Of a DNA stretch of 64,000 bases, positions 45,018 through 56,347 are shown piece after piece; within the stretch, counting starts at the first letter, position 1; each line of letters begins with the position of its first letter. The notes under the pieces are model-generated. The model was not told where the DNA came from, searched no databases, and was given only the letters and a program-made list of their open reading frames with translations. Position numbers and translations under genes: made by a program. This DNA is from Platanthera guangdongensis (taxonomy: Eukaryota; Streptophyta; Magnoliopsida; Asparagales; Orchidaceae). The stretch covers positions 116,516,609-116,580,608 of the forward strand of contig CM077151.1 of the NCBI GenBank assembly GCA_039583875.1, given 5' to 3'.

Positions 45018-47622
45018 ATGGGTTCAGGAATGACCAATAGGGAGATGAGTGTTGTAAGACTTCCAATCTGTAGGAAGGAAGATTTTAGCATCTGGATTGA
45101 AAGGGTGAGGCAATTCATGGAAGCTGCTAACCTTAGAATGTACATTACAGTTGAAGAAGGACCATTCAATCCTATGAAGGTCTCAGTACTGTATGCTAAT
45201 GTCAAGACCCTCAAAACATATGATGAGATGACCAAGGATGAGTTGGCCCTAGCCTCAATAGACAAGAGGGCAAGAGAATATCATTATGAGTGTTGTTGAT
45301 GATTCAACACTCCAGAATCCGATCCATTGCAAAACAGCAAAGGAAATGTGTGAAATACTTGTGATCTACATGGAGGGAATAGATGAGGTCAGAGATGATA
45401 GGAAGTCCATGCTCAACCAAGAGTATGAGGAATTCAGGCAATCCAAGGGAGACAACATAACCATCTGTTATGAGAGGTTCTTTAGGATTGTGAATAAGCT
45501 GAAGACTTATGGAAGAGTTTTCAGTCACTATGAACTAAATGACAAGTTCCTTAGATCTCTCTCTAGAGACTGGGACAGAAAGATTTGTGTCATAAGAGAA
45601 GTGGCAAAGCCGGGTGAAACAGCTCCTTACACCCTTTTTGGAAAGTTGCTTTCATATGAGATGTAGCTGGCTGCCACGAAAGATGAGGAGAATAACTATA
45701 AGCCTCAGGCAAGGAATAAGTCTGTTGTATTCAAAGCTGAAGGCTCTAGCAGAAGCAGAAGGAAGTCTCCCTCTCCACCAAGGAGAGATGCTGAATTTGA
45801 GTCTGGAAAATCGGAGGAAAGCGTATCAGACACCCAATGGTTTGATGAAGACTTTGCTGCCTTCACCAGGCAATTCCAGAAGTTCCTGAAGAAGAAGCAC
45901 TAGAGAGGCAGGCCTTCCTCCTCCTCTCATCCTAAGGATGACTACTACAAGGCAGGATAAAATCCTTTAAGGAGGACAGGTATGGTTCCAAATATAGTAA
46001 ACATGTTTCTTGTAACATGACTTGCTATCATTACAGGAAACCTGGACATGTGATAGTTGACTGCCCAGTCAAAAGGAAGGAATATGGTCAGAAAAAGGAT
46101 CACCAGCAAAAAGGCAAGAAGGATAAATCCCTCATTACCAAAAAGCAAAAGAGCTGGATTAACTCCTCGTCATCAGATTCAGAAGAAGAAGAAGAAGAAG
46201 AAGCCTACATTGGGTTGTACTCTACTGAAGAAGGAGATGTTGTAGCAGACTACATCAAAAGGCTGGATACTTTAGAAGAAGAAGCTGAGGAGGTACATCC
46301 TGCTGCCAGGATTGAAGACAGGGCCCTCTATCACAATCAGATGTGATTCAGAGGTGGATTTTGAAGAAGACAGCTGCTGTCTTGGGCTAATGGCTAGGTC
46401 AGATGAAGAAATCAGTTAGGACCAACCTGGTCCAAGCAAGGTAAATTCTTTCACTAGCTCTGCATGTTCAGATTATGAATCTGTTCCAAATTCCTATGCC
46501 TCTGCATCAAGTGATGACGATGGCTCAGGATCTGAGTGGTACATCAATCAACAAATTGATAATTATGGTGCACTTCTGCAGGCGTTTAAGAAGAGAAAGC
46601 TCCTAGCCAAACAACAAGCTCAGGAAATTATCTCCTTAAAGCTTGCTGCTTCAGAATCAGCAAAATTACTGAATCTGAAGACTCAAGAAGTTAGCAAACT
46701 GAAGAATGTAACAATCCTTCAGATGAGCACCATAACATTCAAGAATAACCATATCAGGAATCTTAAAGGAAGGCTCCAAAAGGAGAGGGAACTAGTGGCT
46801 AGCTACTCCAAGCCTAGTATAGTGTTGCCCTTGATAGACTCATTCTCCTCCCAATAGGGAAAGAAAGGGTTGGGATTCAAGGGAAAGACAAGAGCTCCTA
46901 ATCCTGAGGGAAAGGGAAAAACTCAAGTGGAGCCACTAGCATCTAAGGCTCCTGTCAAGTTTAATGAAGTTCAATTTCCTTCTAACATCCATGACCATGA
47001 GAGTATATATGGTCACTGGAATCATGCTAAACCATCTTGTGTGAACAAAAATGTTTCACAAATGGTGGCTTTTATAGCAAAGGTGTTAGTGCCCATGAGA
47101 AAATACAAATGGCCCATCCTGGACCATTTGTGTTTCGTGCTACAACCCCTTCAGTCAAGGGTAAAGTTGCGGCTTATTCTCAAATTCCTCCGGCCCACTC
47201 TAAGACAAAGGGCAAGGCTATCAGTAGACCAGACCTGGGCATCCCTGAGGCCATCAAGATTAAGCTATCTGGAAATAGAGCTGCTGCTAGAAGGGCTCAA
47301 GATATCCCAAGCACTTCTACTGCCATACCCACCACTTGTCAGACTAGGGCTGGGAAACCATCGAACAGGACTGCTGCTACTCCTTCTAGACCCAGAGTTG
47401 TTGTTAACACAACACCTATACCTGCTCTAAAAAAAGGTACAACATCCATGAGTATTGGTGTTGTGGTAAGGTAGGCACTTTGTTGTTGATTGCTGGCACA
47501 ATCATAGTGTGCAGAGAGCAAATGTCAGCTTGCCTGTCAGAAAAGTTGTAGGCAGACAGAATTATTTTCAGCCTAATATGCACCAAGGACCCAACAAAAA
47601 TTGGGGTCCTAAGGTTAACTGA
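45018..47622 (+). pseudogene. Element G gag
   Basis: Starts MGSGMTNREMSVVRLPICRK, then RVRQFMEAANLRMYITVEEG, MTKDELALASIDKRAREY; frameshift near 45295; CKTAKEMCEILVIYMEGIDE; stops at 45664-45666 and 45901-45903. The zinc knuckle near 46020 reads CYHYRKPGHVIVDC, with the second cysteine replaced by tyrosine. An acidic EEEEEEE block follows, then coiled-coil-like and Pro/Thr-rich parts with several stops, ending GPKVN and TGA at 47620-47622. Non-functional. Confidence 0.85.
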
Positions 47623-47636
47623 TTTGTGTTTTGCAG

Positions 47637-50600
47637 GATAGTCCATGCGCCCATACCCCTATATGGTACTTATACAGTGGATGTTCCAGGCACATGACTG
47701 GAATAATGAGCATGCTGAAGGATTATTTTCCTATAAAGAATGGACCAAAGGTCATCTTTGGTGGTTCAGAAAAAGAGGTGACTAGAGGTTATGGTAGGAT
47801 CTCTAATAGCATAGTCACTATCACTAAAGTAGCCTATGTGGAAGGGTTACAACACAACCTGATAATCATTATCCAACTCTATAATCTTGGCTCTGATATA
47901 GTATTTCACAAGGATGAGTGTCAAATTATTAGGTTAAGTAACCAAGAGGTCATCTTAACAGGCACTAGGAGTGGAAATGTGTACTGTTTAGATTTTTTAT
48001 GCTCTAGCAAAGACTCACATGTATGCCTAGTTACAGATGAGAAAGCCTCTTCCTGTGTCCAACGACACAAGAGGCTAGCCCATCTAAATTATAGGACCAT
48101 AGGAAATTTATTCAACAAAGAGCTGGTTAGGAATGGGCCTAAGTCTATATGCACTAAGGAGGGTATCTGCTCTGCATTCCAAAAGGGAAAATAGACTAAG
48201 ACCACCTTCAAGGGCATTGGCTCCAAAGATTCAGTGAGATCCTTATACCTCTTGCATATGAATCTGTTTGGTCCTATTTCAGTTCAATGTCTAGGTAGGA
48301 AAGTCTACACCCTTGTGGTTGTTGATGACTTTTCTAGATTTGCCTGGGTGTTCTTTCTAAGGAAGAAATTTGAAACCCCTGATGTCTTTCAGATATTTGT
48401 CAGGCAAATTCATAATGAATTCAACAACACTATGGTCAAAATCAAAAGTGACCATGGGACTGAGTTTCATTCTGAGTGCATGATAAAGTTCGGTGAAGAG
48501 CAAGAGATTCATCAAGAATTTTCCTCTCCTAGAACACCCCAGCAAAAATGAATTGCTGAGATGAAAAATTGGACTCTCATAGAGGCTGGTAGAATATTAT
48601 TAAGTGACTCATCCCTCCCAGAATACTTCTGGGCTGAGGCGGTTAACACTGCATGTTATGTCCTTAATAGGGCTTCTATCACCAAGAGCCACAAGAAGAC
48701 TCCCTATAAGATTTTGAAGGGCAGAAAATCAAACCTGAGCTATTTCAAGATTCTTTAGTTGCAAGTGTTATGTGCTCAATAATGGAAAAGTTCATTTAAC
48801 TAAGTTTGATGTTAAGTCCCATGAAAGGATCTTTGTTGGGTACAACAGTCATATTAAGGCATATAGAATTTACAACTTAACTACCCAAGTTGTAGAAGAG
48901 TCAATGCATGTTGTTTTTCATGAATCCAACATGGTTAACTGTGAGCTGCCAAGAACCTCCTCTTATAGTATTGCAAGTACAGAGCATATGATGGACAAGC
49001 TGACCATCAAGGAAGCTACCCCCACAGTCCAAGAAAATGATGATGGACTGCCTATTCCAATAGGAAGGGAAAACATACCTGAAGAAAATGAAGACCAGCA
49101 AGCTGAAAACCCTAAATATCAGCAAGTTGTAGCTAGATTGCATCCAGCTACCAGCATCTAAGGGACCATACAGTACATAAAATCATTGGTGATGCAAATC
49201 ATGGAGTCCAGACCAGAAGAAAGAGCATGAATACAACTCTCTACTCAAGCTTCCTGTCTCAAGAATAGCCAAAGAAGTTTGAAGAAGCAATCAAGGACCC
49301 GTTCTGGATTGGAGTAATGCAAGAAGAACTGGACCAATTTAAGAGATGTAAGGTCTGGAAGTTGGTCCCCAGACCACAAGGACAAATGTCATAGGGACTA
49401 AGTGGATCTACAGGAACAAGTTGTTTCAAGATGGCTTTGTTGTCAAGAATAAGGCTAGACTGGTGGCTTAAGGCTACAGACAAGAACTGGGCATAGACTT
49501 TGACCAGACCTTTGCCCAAGTAGCCAGATTGGAAGCCATAAGGATTGTCCTTACATTTGCTGCCTATTAGGGATTCAGAGTGTACCAAAAGGATGTCAAA
49601 TCAGCATTCTTGAATTGGTACCTCAAAGAGGAAGTATATGTGGCTCAGCCACCAGGTTTTATAGATCCTAACTCTCCTAATTTTGTGTATAAGCTTGGGA
49701 AAGCTCTATATGGGCTAAAACAAGACCCTAGGGCTTGGTATGAAACCTTGTATAGCTTCCTCGTTGAGAACATATTCTCAAGAGGGAAGATAGACAATAT
49801 AATATTTCTAAGGAAATCAAAGGGCAAGCATATCCTAGTCCAGATATTTGTTGATGACATTATCTTTGGATCTATTAATGAAAACCTTTGCAAGAAGTTT
49901 GCTAAACTTATGCAAGGGAAGTTTGAAATGAGCAGCATGGGTGAGCTCAAGTTCTTCTTCGGACTCCAAGTAAGACAGATTGATGATGGCTTGTCATATC
50001 CCAGTAAAACTTCACTAGGGAGCTAATAAAACAACATGGTGTGGAGAATGCCTCCACCATGAGAACTCCCATGGGATCAAGTATGCTTATAGGCAAAGAT
50101 GAGGCAGGAAAACCTGTTAATGAGTCTTTGTATAGAGGGATAATTGGCTCCCTTCTATACCTGACTGCTAGTAGGTCTGACATCATGTATATCACATGTG
50201 TTTGTGCTAGGTATTAGGCTTGCCCTAAAGAATCTCATTACTCTGCTGTAAAGAGAATCTTAAGATATCTTAAGGGCACACCAGATATTGGCCTATGGTA
50301 CCCTAGAAATAGGGATATTGATCTAACAGGATTATCAGATGCAGATTTTGCAGGTTGCAAAGAAGACAGCAAAAGCACTACTAGAACCTATAAGTTCTTA
50401 TGAAGATGGCTAGTTTCTTGGAGCAGCAAGAAACAAACTAGTGTGGCTATATCCACTGCTGTGTCAGAATATATATCAGCAGGCAGCTGCTGTGCTAAGG
50501 TGAAGTGGATCCAACATCAGCTCCAGGATTATAACCTGCAGGTGAGTAGAACTCCTCTTTACTGTGATTCTACAAGTGCTATTTCTATTGCTAGGAATCC

Positions 50601-50916
50601 TATCTCACATAGCAGGACTAAGCATATAGAAATAAGATATCATTTTATCATGGAGCATGTGGAGAAGGAAGACATCAGTCTTGAGTTTGTTCCCACAGAC
50701 AAGCAAGTGTATGATATCTTCACTAAGCCATTAGATGAAGCAAAGTTCAATACCCTCAAATTTGAGTTGGGTATGTTGAACTTGACAAAGCTTGAGGCAC
50801 TCCCTTTTGTATTATTTTTTTTGTGCAGATATTATTCCTCTTGCTGGACAAATATGCTCACCAGTAGTATCAGTTCACTTATGCTTTTACTAAGGGGAGT
50901 AAGCTACTTTGGATAG
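47637..50916 (+). pseudogene. Element G pol
   Basis: Protease motif reads WYLYSGCSRHMTG: the catalytic aspartate is tyrosine. Integrase: HKRLAHLNYRTIGNLF, then CSAFQKGK with a zinc cysteine lost and a stop at 48192-48194, VVVDDFSRFAWVFF, KSDHGTEFHS, TPQQK and stop at 48549-48551. RT from about 49290 with many stops; [29 protein letters not shown] near 49845. RNase H: AVSEYISAGSCC, YCDSTSAISIARNP, SRTKHIEIRYHF. The frame runs on to 50916, but the family C-terminus is probably near 50790. Confidence 0.88.
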
Positions 50917-51232
50917 AAGAAAGAAGGTCAGCCAATGTGAAGGCCAGCCCACATCTGCCCATTCTGCAGAAGTTAAAAATGGGGAGAGAAGAGAGAAGGT
51001 CCTAGCAAGGGGGAGTCATAGCAAGTGGGACAGATGGCAAAGGGGAAAGAAAGTAATGCGACACTCAAGGAAGGACAAACACCTTGCAGCAAAATAGGGG
51101 GAGTAAGTAAATGAGGTACAGTTACTCATAGCTTATCAAAATTTCCATACTTATTTTTTTTGTTGTATAGGTTGTGCGTTCCATTGACCAAGGACAACAA
51201 TGAGGTTTTGAATTCTTCAAATAGGGGGAGAT
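50891..51232 (+). other. Region with several polypurine-tract-like copies (G)
   Basis: TAAGGGGAGT at 50891, AAGGGGGAGT at 51007, AAAATAGGGGGAGTAAG at 51091 and AAATAGGGGGAGAT at 51219-51232. Only the last directly precedes the 3' LTR. Between them there is no supported gene. Confidence 0.65.
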
Positions 51233-53358
51233 TCTTGGGTCCATTATTCCCAATGTCCCTGATTTGTGAGAAGTCAAACAGGTCAATCTCACACACATCA
51301 ACTGTATTTGATGTGCATTTGAGTTCTTGAGTGCAGGTTAGTCCATTTCATATTGATTGGACATGCGGACATAAGAAGTGATTGCTGGACACAACACAAA
51401 AATCGACTAAGTCCACAGGCATTGAGTGGAGCAAGCTCACTCAACGCTAGAGGTATGGATTCAATAATTGTCTAGTAGAAATTTGCCTAAGTACAAAAGC
51501 ATTGAGTGTAGTCTACTCACTCAACGCCATATACCGCTGAGACGTTGAGACTACCGCAGCCAAATTGAAAGGTAGCCAAAAAGGATTGATAAGTACAAAA
51601 GTGTTGAGTGTAGTCTACTCACTTAACGCTACACAGCAAAAGGCTGTGCGTCAGGCTGAGTCAGTCTAAGCCTAGAAAAATTGGCTAAAAATGCGGCCAA
51701 GTCTACAAGCGTTGAGTGTGGTCTACTCACTCAACGCCATACAACTCAAAGCGTTGAGTGTTGTTGTGCCAGTCAACTCCATAGAAATGTTGAGCAAACA
51801 TTTGACCAAGTCCACAGTCGTTGAGTGTACCTTACTCACTCAATGCCAGATAACAGAAAAAATCTGTTAAGTAGTTTGGTATTGAGTAGAGCTTACTCTA
51901 TCAATGCCATGGCAAAAGGCGTTAAGTGTAGCTTACTCTCTCAACGCCAGATAACAGAAATTCTATTAAGTAGTTTGGGGTTGAGTGGAGCTTACTCTCT
52001 CAACGCCAAGACACAGAAATGTTTGCTAAGGAAAAAAGCATTGAGTGAGACAAGCTATCTCAACGCTCTCGACGGTCTCAACGCCTTAAAGCAGAATTTT
52101 GGCTAAGTATAAATGTGTGGTTAGCTTGACTTTGGTCGAACTGAGATTCGTCAACCTGAACTCAACGTTCGTCGAACTGAGCCTGGTGTTCGTCGAACTT
52201 AGTTTAACAAAATGTCAAGCTAAGTCTACAGTTCATCGAACTGACTTTATGATTTTGTTGAGCTCAACTTTATCGAACTAAACTCAGCATTCATTGAACT
52301 GAGCCCACAGTTCGTCGAACTGATTTTTATGCTCTTATCGAGCTAAGATTGTCGTTCATCTAATGAAGCTCAGAGTTCGTCGAGCTCAATACCTAGAGAG
52401 ATAGAATTTTGTCTAAGTGTTGTGGCGTTGAGTGATTCCAACTCACTCAATTCCTTTGGTAATTATGCCTGAATTTTGGCCAAGTCCACAGATGCTGAGT
52501 CTTTCTGACGTTAGCAAAGTCAAAATTAACCAAAATTCAAATGTTGCGGAAATGTTGCCAGAGACATTAGCGGGCCAGCTGTTGCTATCTTCTGCAATTA
52601 CCAAGGATTATTTCATCATTAAGTGCTGGGGTCCACTCACAGCAAAGAGTCGTTGAATCAGGAATGAATGGAAAGCGTGGGATGATTGGCTAAATCTCGG
52701 CCATCAATCCTGGTGGTGGGACCATCTGCTTAACCGGCCATAGATTTAAAGAACCAGATCATCGAATCAAAATGTGGATTCCTTGTCTAGGTTTTCTAAA
52801 AACAAAAACTGTGGCTGAACGTCATCTTCTTTCTCGCAATTTTCGTCGAGCCTGAAGAAGTTGTTCTGCATAGAGAACCTTGCTGGGAAAGAGATAACTG
52901 AAGCAATCCCCATCTGCAACAGCAGGATCTGAAGCTAGCAGACCTACAAGTTCTACAGGGAAAAAGGAAGTTGTTTGAAGAAAGATTTTACTATCCACAT
53001 ATTGTCTTTAACAGCAATATCTTGGTTTTGATATCTGCTCAGTCCAAGAAGAAGGACACACAGAGCTTGCTCTGGTGTCTAAACATCATATTCTTTATTT
53101 CTGTTTTTTATAAAGATTCTTTGTGAATCTTGGGTTTGTAAGCCTGTACTATAAAGGCTGGGTCTTAGTGACCTGTGTTTGGCTTTGTGTCGGGTGATAG
53201 GTCTTTATGACCTGGGTTGGCTTAGTGCCTAAGTTATTGGTCTGTGTGACATGTGTGTCCTGCGGGATCGGTGTTGTAAGATGTTAAGAAGCTGAGCTCT
53301 TGAGGGAGAGCCGAATCTAACACACTTTTAGATAGGCGTAGAGGGACAGTGGATGTAC
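51233..53358 (+). repeat. Element G 3' LTR, truncated
   Basis: Starts TCTTGGGTCC (TG has become TC) and follows the 5' LTR to GGACAGTGGATGTAC, where H begins. About 190 bases of its end are missing here and would lie beyond H. Confidence 0.88.
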
Positions 53359-54876
53359 TGATGGCGAGGATGCCCCGCCATTTGCTCGTGCCGACATGGA
53401 TCTCTCTTTTGATCACCGCTGCTACATGTTTGTGGACATAGATGGCCGTTGCCGCAACTGTAGTCGCCGCCGCCACCAACGTCATCACTTCACATCATTA
53501 TGAATATAATGTTATTTAAATGTTGGAATAATATTATATTCATAATGCTTTTATGAATTTTTAAGTCATAAGATTTATAAATTTATAAGTTATAAAATTT
53601 ATAATTGTGTTTTTTATTCCTTATTAAAATTAGTGGTTAGGATTAGCTTTTATGTAAATGAAGGATGGATGGAGAGGGTATGATGTTATATATATATATA
53701 TATATATGAGGTGATCGAGAGGGTGGAAGTTGAAAAGAAAGAAACTGAATCTAACCCTAGTTGCGTGAAGCAGCTTCTTCGGCCAAACCCGATACCCACG
53801 CCTCCTGGAAGCCGCGCATAGCTGTTGTCGACGCCTCCCCTTGGTTGAGATTCCTGCTGCTCTGGAGACCTCCTACCTCCTCCGGTGTGACTCCGAAGAA
53901 ATTGGCTCGGTTCTCCCCATCCGATGCAATTCCAGTGGACCCGTGGAAGTGCGACTCTTCCATAGTTATCCTCCTCTTCCTCTTGGATGCCGGCCACCTC
54001 CTTCCCCCCTATTAAGGTCGGCCACTCTCTTCTCTCCTAGATCCAAGAAGCCAACTTCCATCCTCCCCAAGATCCGACCCCTTTCCTCTCATCCTTCTCA
54101 AAATCGAGCAGCCCCCTTTCTCCCCTTTCACGAGATCGGACGTTTCTCTCCTCTTGGAAACTGCGACCGAAGGCATACCTTCGATAACTTGGGCAGCATC
54201 CCCTCCGGCATGATCCGAGGAAGGCAACGTGCTTCCCTCCAGCTGGTGTGGTTCCGGTGGAATCGGAAAGGAACGATCCCTCATACTCGTCGACATCCGA
54301 GCGGGGTAACAGACATTCATCCACTAGTTATTGTGATTTCCCTCTTGATAGATCTTGTGGTATATGCGTGTTGTGTGGCTTGTGAAATGCTTGATTTTCG
54401 TGGTTAATTTCTTCATAGATCTTGTTGGTGTTTTCCTTTTTCCATTTAAGTTTGTGAGGCGTGGCGCCCCTCGTTTTATTTTGTTGGGAGAGAACCACCC
54501 TTGTCCAAATTTTTGCATTTCGGTGGATTCTCTTTTCGTACAACATCGCTCGACCGAACTATGTGGGTTCCTTTCGCTTGTGAGGACCTTGACCTATCGC
54601 CTTGGTATTAACTTGAAGGGCTTTGTGAACCCTCCGTAGTCTGTATATAATGAATCTAAAGGTCTTGATGTTGCTGCGTTAGGTTATGATATTAGTATAT
54701 GTGAATGCTTGTGCAGGTTTGGATGGGAATTTCCCACTTGTGAGATTGCAATATTTTAGACTAAACTCTACCGAAATTTTGAGTTTTGCATGCACACCAC
54801 GTGTTCGAATAAATTCCCCATAGGAATCCTTATGCCATTTGTGCCTTAATCCCATTCTCGGGAGTGTGCTACATCA
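53359..54876 (+). repeat. Element H 5' LTR
   Basis: 1518 bp. The first 150 bases translate to a 48-residue tail also present at the end of the internal ORF. A (TA)n/TATA stretch lies at 53686-53707. Promoter-proximal part is C/T-rich. Left border is exact because G's other LTR shows the uninterrupted sequence. Confidence 0.88.
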
Positions 54877-54879
54877 ATA

Positions 54880-54895
54880 TGGTATCAGAGCCAGG
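54880..54895 (+). other. Primer-binding site of H
   Basis: TGGTATCAGAGCCAGG, three bases after the LTR; best match to initiator tRNA-Met in the window. Confidence 0.88.
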
Positions 54896-55128
54896 TTTGC
54901 CAATTTATCAACTTGGCAACGATCCGCTCGTTCCGAGCTACCCCCTTTTGCACTTAGGCACGTCTGTTGGTCTTCTATTTTATTTTTAGTTATATAAAAA
55001 AATTGTGTTTCTTAAAATATATCAAAAAAAATGTTTTTCGTGTGCACTTAGTTTGAGTGTTTCGTTGGTCTTGTATGGCGCACATTGGGAGTTCCGCTCA
55101 CTAGCCTTCATTCGTTGAGCGTAACGTT

Positions 55129-56286
55129 ATGTTAGCACAATATTTGACACCACCATCACGCACCTCTAGGCCCGTTAGAGTTACTGCTCTGATCTATGAT
55201 GGGATAAGTGGACTGCGAGTGTTCTTATGTTGGGTGAAGGACATGGAACGCTATTTTGAGCGATATCATATTGTGGACCCCCACAAGATTCCCGTTGGGA
55301 GACTACAATTAATTGGTCGAGCCCCGACTTTCTGGCTGAATGAGGAGAGACGTTTTGGGATGTCACTCAATGACTCACTTGTAGGTTGGCAGATTATTAA
55401 GAATCTAGTAACGAATGAGTATTACCCTCCCTACTGTTATTCCCAGATTTCTGATTATCTGAGTGATTCTCCGCCTAAAACTTTGCCTACATCAAACCAG
55501 TACGTCCCCTCGTACTCCCATACAAGGACGTCTCATGATCATATTTCTCCCCTCCATGGCACTAAAACCGCTTTTGATCACAGGAGTGACTCCAAGCCTC
55601 CCGCTAGATCCTTGCTCCGCCAAGATCTGACTATTTCGAGCCCACGTACTCCAACCTTTTGGGAGAAGGAGAAGGTTAGGTCCTCTGCCCCTCCACCTGT
55701 CGTTGTCACTACTAGGGATGTTATAAATTTGCAGTTTAAGCATAGGAAGACAGTTAAGATTTGCAAGGAGAACGCTACATGTTACGCTTATGGCGTGATT
55801 GTCCACTATGACGTGGAGTGCCCCACAAAGCCTAGGGTTTTCTCTCTTTTGGCTTCGACATCTGAGCCCGCCATTGAGGGCGACGCCAATTTCTCTAACG
55901 ACCTCAGTGACGATGAGGAGCTTGGATATCCTAGTGACCTGGACAAGGATGTCTCCTCTGACGTATCACCCCCTGGGATTATCCCACTTCCCCTCAACCA
56001 TATTTCTGGTCCATCTCCAATGATAGTTGAGGAACCGTCTGATGGCCCTGAGTTAGCAGATGTACTTATTGTCTTGAAAGATTTACCTTTCGAGGGAAGG
56101 TTATTTTTGGATGAATTTAAAGTTGAGGACCCAGAAGATATTTCCTTGTTATTGTCACCATTGCCTAAAGCACAATATGGATTAGAAATTTTGTCGGGAT
56201 CGATTTTGCCTACTTGTGAGACCGTTACTGATGCTGATTTGGATGAAGTAACTAGTGGGTTGGAAGACATTTCAGCGATTTGGTAG
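55129..56286 (+). CDS. Element H gag, 385 residues
   Basis: ATG at 55129, stop TAG at 56284. Residues about 25-110 look like the gypsy retrotransposon gag domain: YDGISGLRVFLCWVKDMERY, GRLQLIGRAPTFWLNEERRF, VTNEYYPPYCYSQISDYL. A Pro/Ser-rich part follows, then a zinc-knuckle relic CYAYGVIVHYDVEC near residue 220 in which the second cysteine is tyrosine. The C-terminal third is acidic (SNDLSDDEELGYPSDLDKDV). The acidic text continues in a second frame for about 15 residues after 56280 and then in the frame of the next ORF, so gag and that ORF were probably one polyprotein. Confidence 0.7.
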   Translation: MLAQYLTPPSRTSRPVRVTALIYDGISGLRVFLCWVKDMERYFERYHIVDPHKIPVGRLQLIGRAPTFWLNEERRFGMSLNDSLVGWQIIKNLVTNEYYPPYCYSQISDYLSDSPPKTLPTSNQYVPSYSHTRTSHDHISPLHGTKTAFDHRSDSKPPARSLLRQDLTISSPRTPTFWEKEKVRSSAPPPVVVTTRDVINLQFKHRKTVKICKENATCYAYGVIVHYDVECPTKPRVFSLLASTSEPAIEGDANFSNDLSDDEELGYPSDLDKDVSSDVSPPGIIPLPLNHISGPSPMIVEEPSDGPELADVLIVLKDLPFEGRLFLDEFKVEDPEDISLLLSPLPKAQYGLEILSGSILPTCETVTDADLDEVTSGLEDISAIW

Positions 56287-56347
56287 AGTCATCCGATGGT
56301 GAATGTTTATCTGAGAGTGAGGTGATGACGATCCGGTTGAGTTTTCT

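Larger units (their letters stand above)
42626..53358 (+). mobile_element. Element G: decayed Sirevirus-like copia retrotransposon
   Basis: 5' LTR 42626-44938, PBS, gag, pol, several PPT-like tracts, 3' LTR from 51233, cut at 53358 by H. It sits in F's integrase; the left target base string is GTTTA (42621-42625). There is no third ORF between RNase H and PPT. Both gag and pol contain many stops and frameshifts, so G is the most decayed of the complete copia elements here. Confidence 0.88.

Noticed and set aside
53686..53707. (TA)n as a separate microsatellite locus
   Set aside because: Shared in part with the other H LTR (near 58110), so it is part of the LTR, possibly its TATA region.
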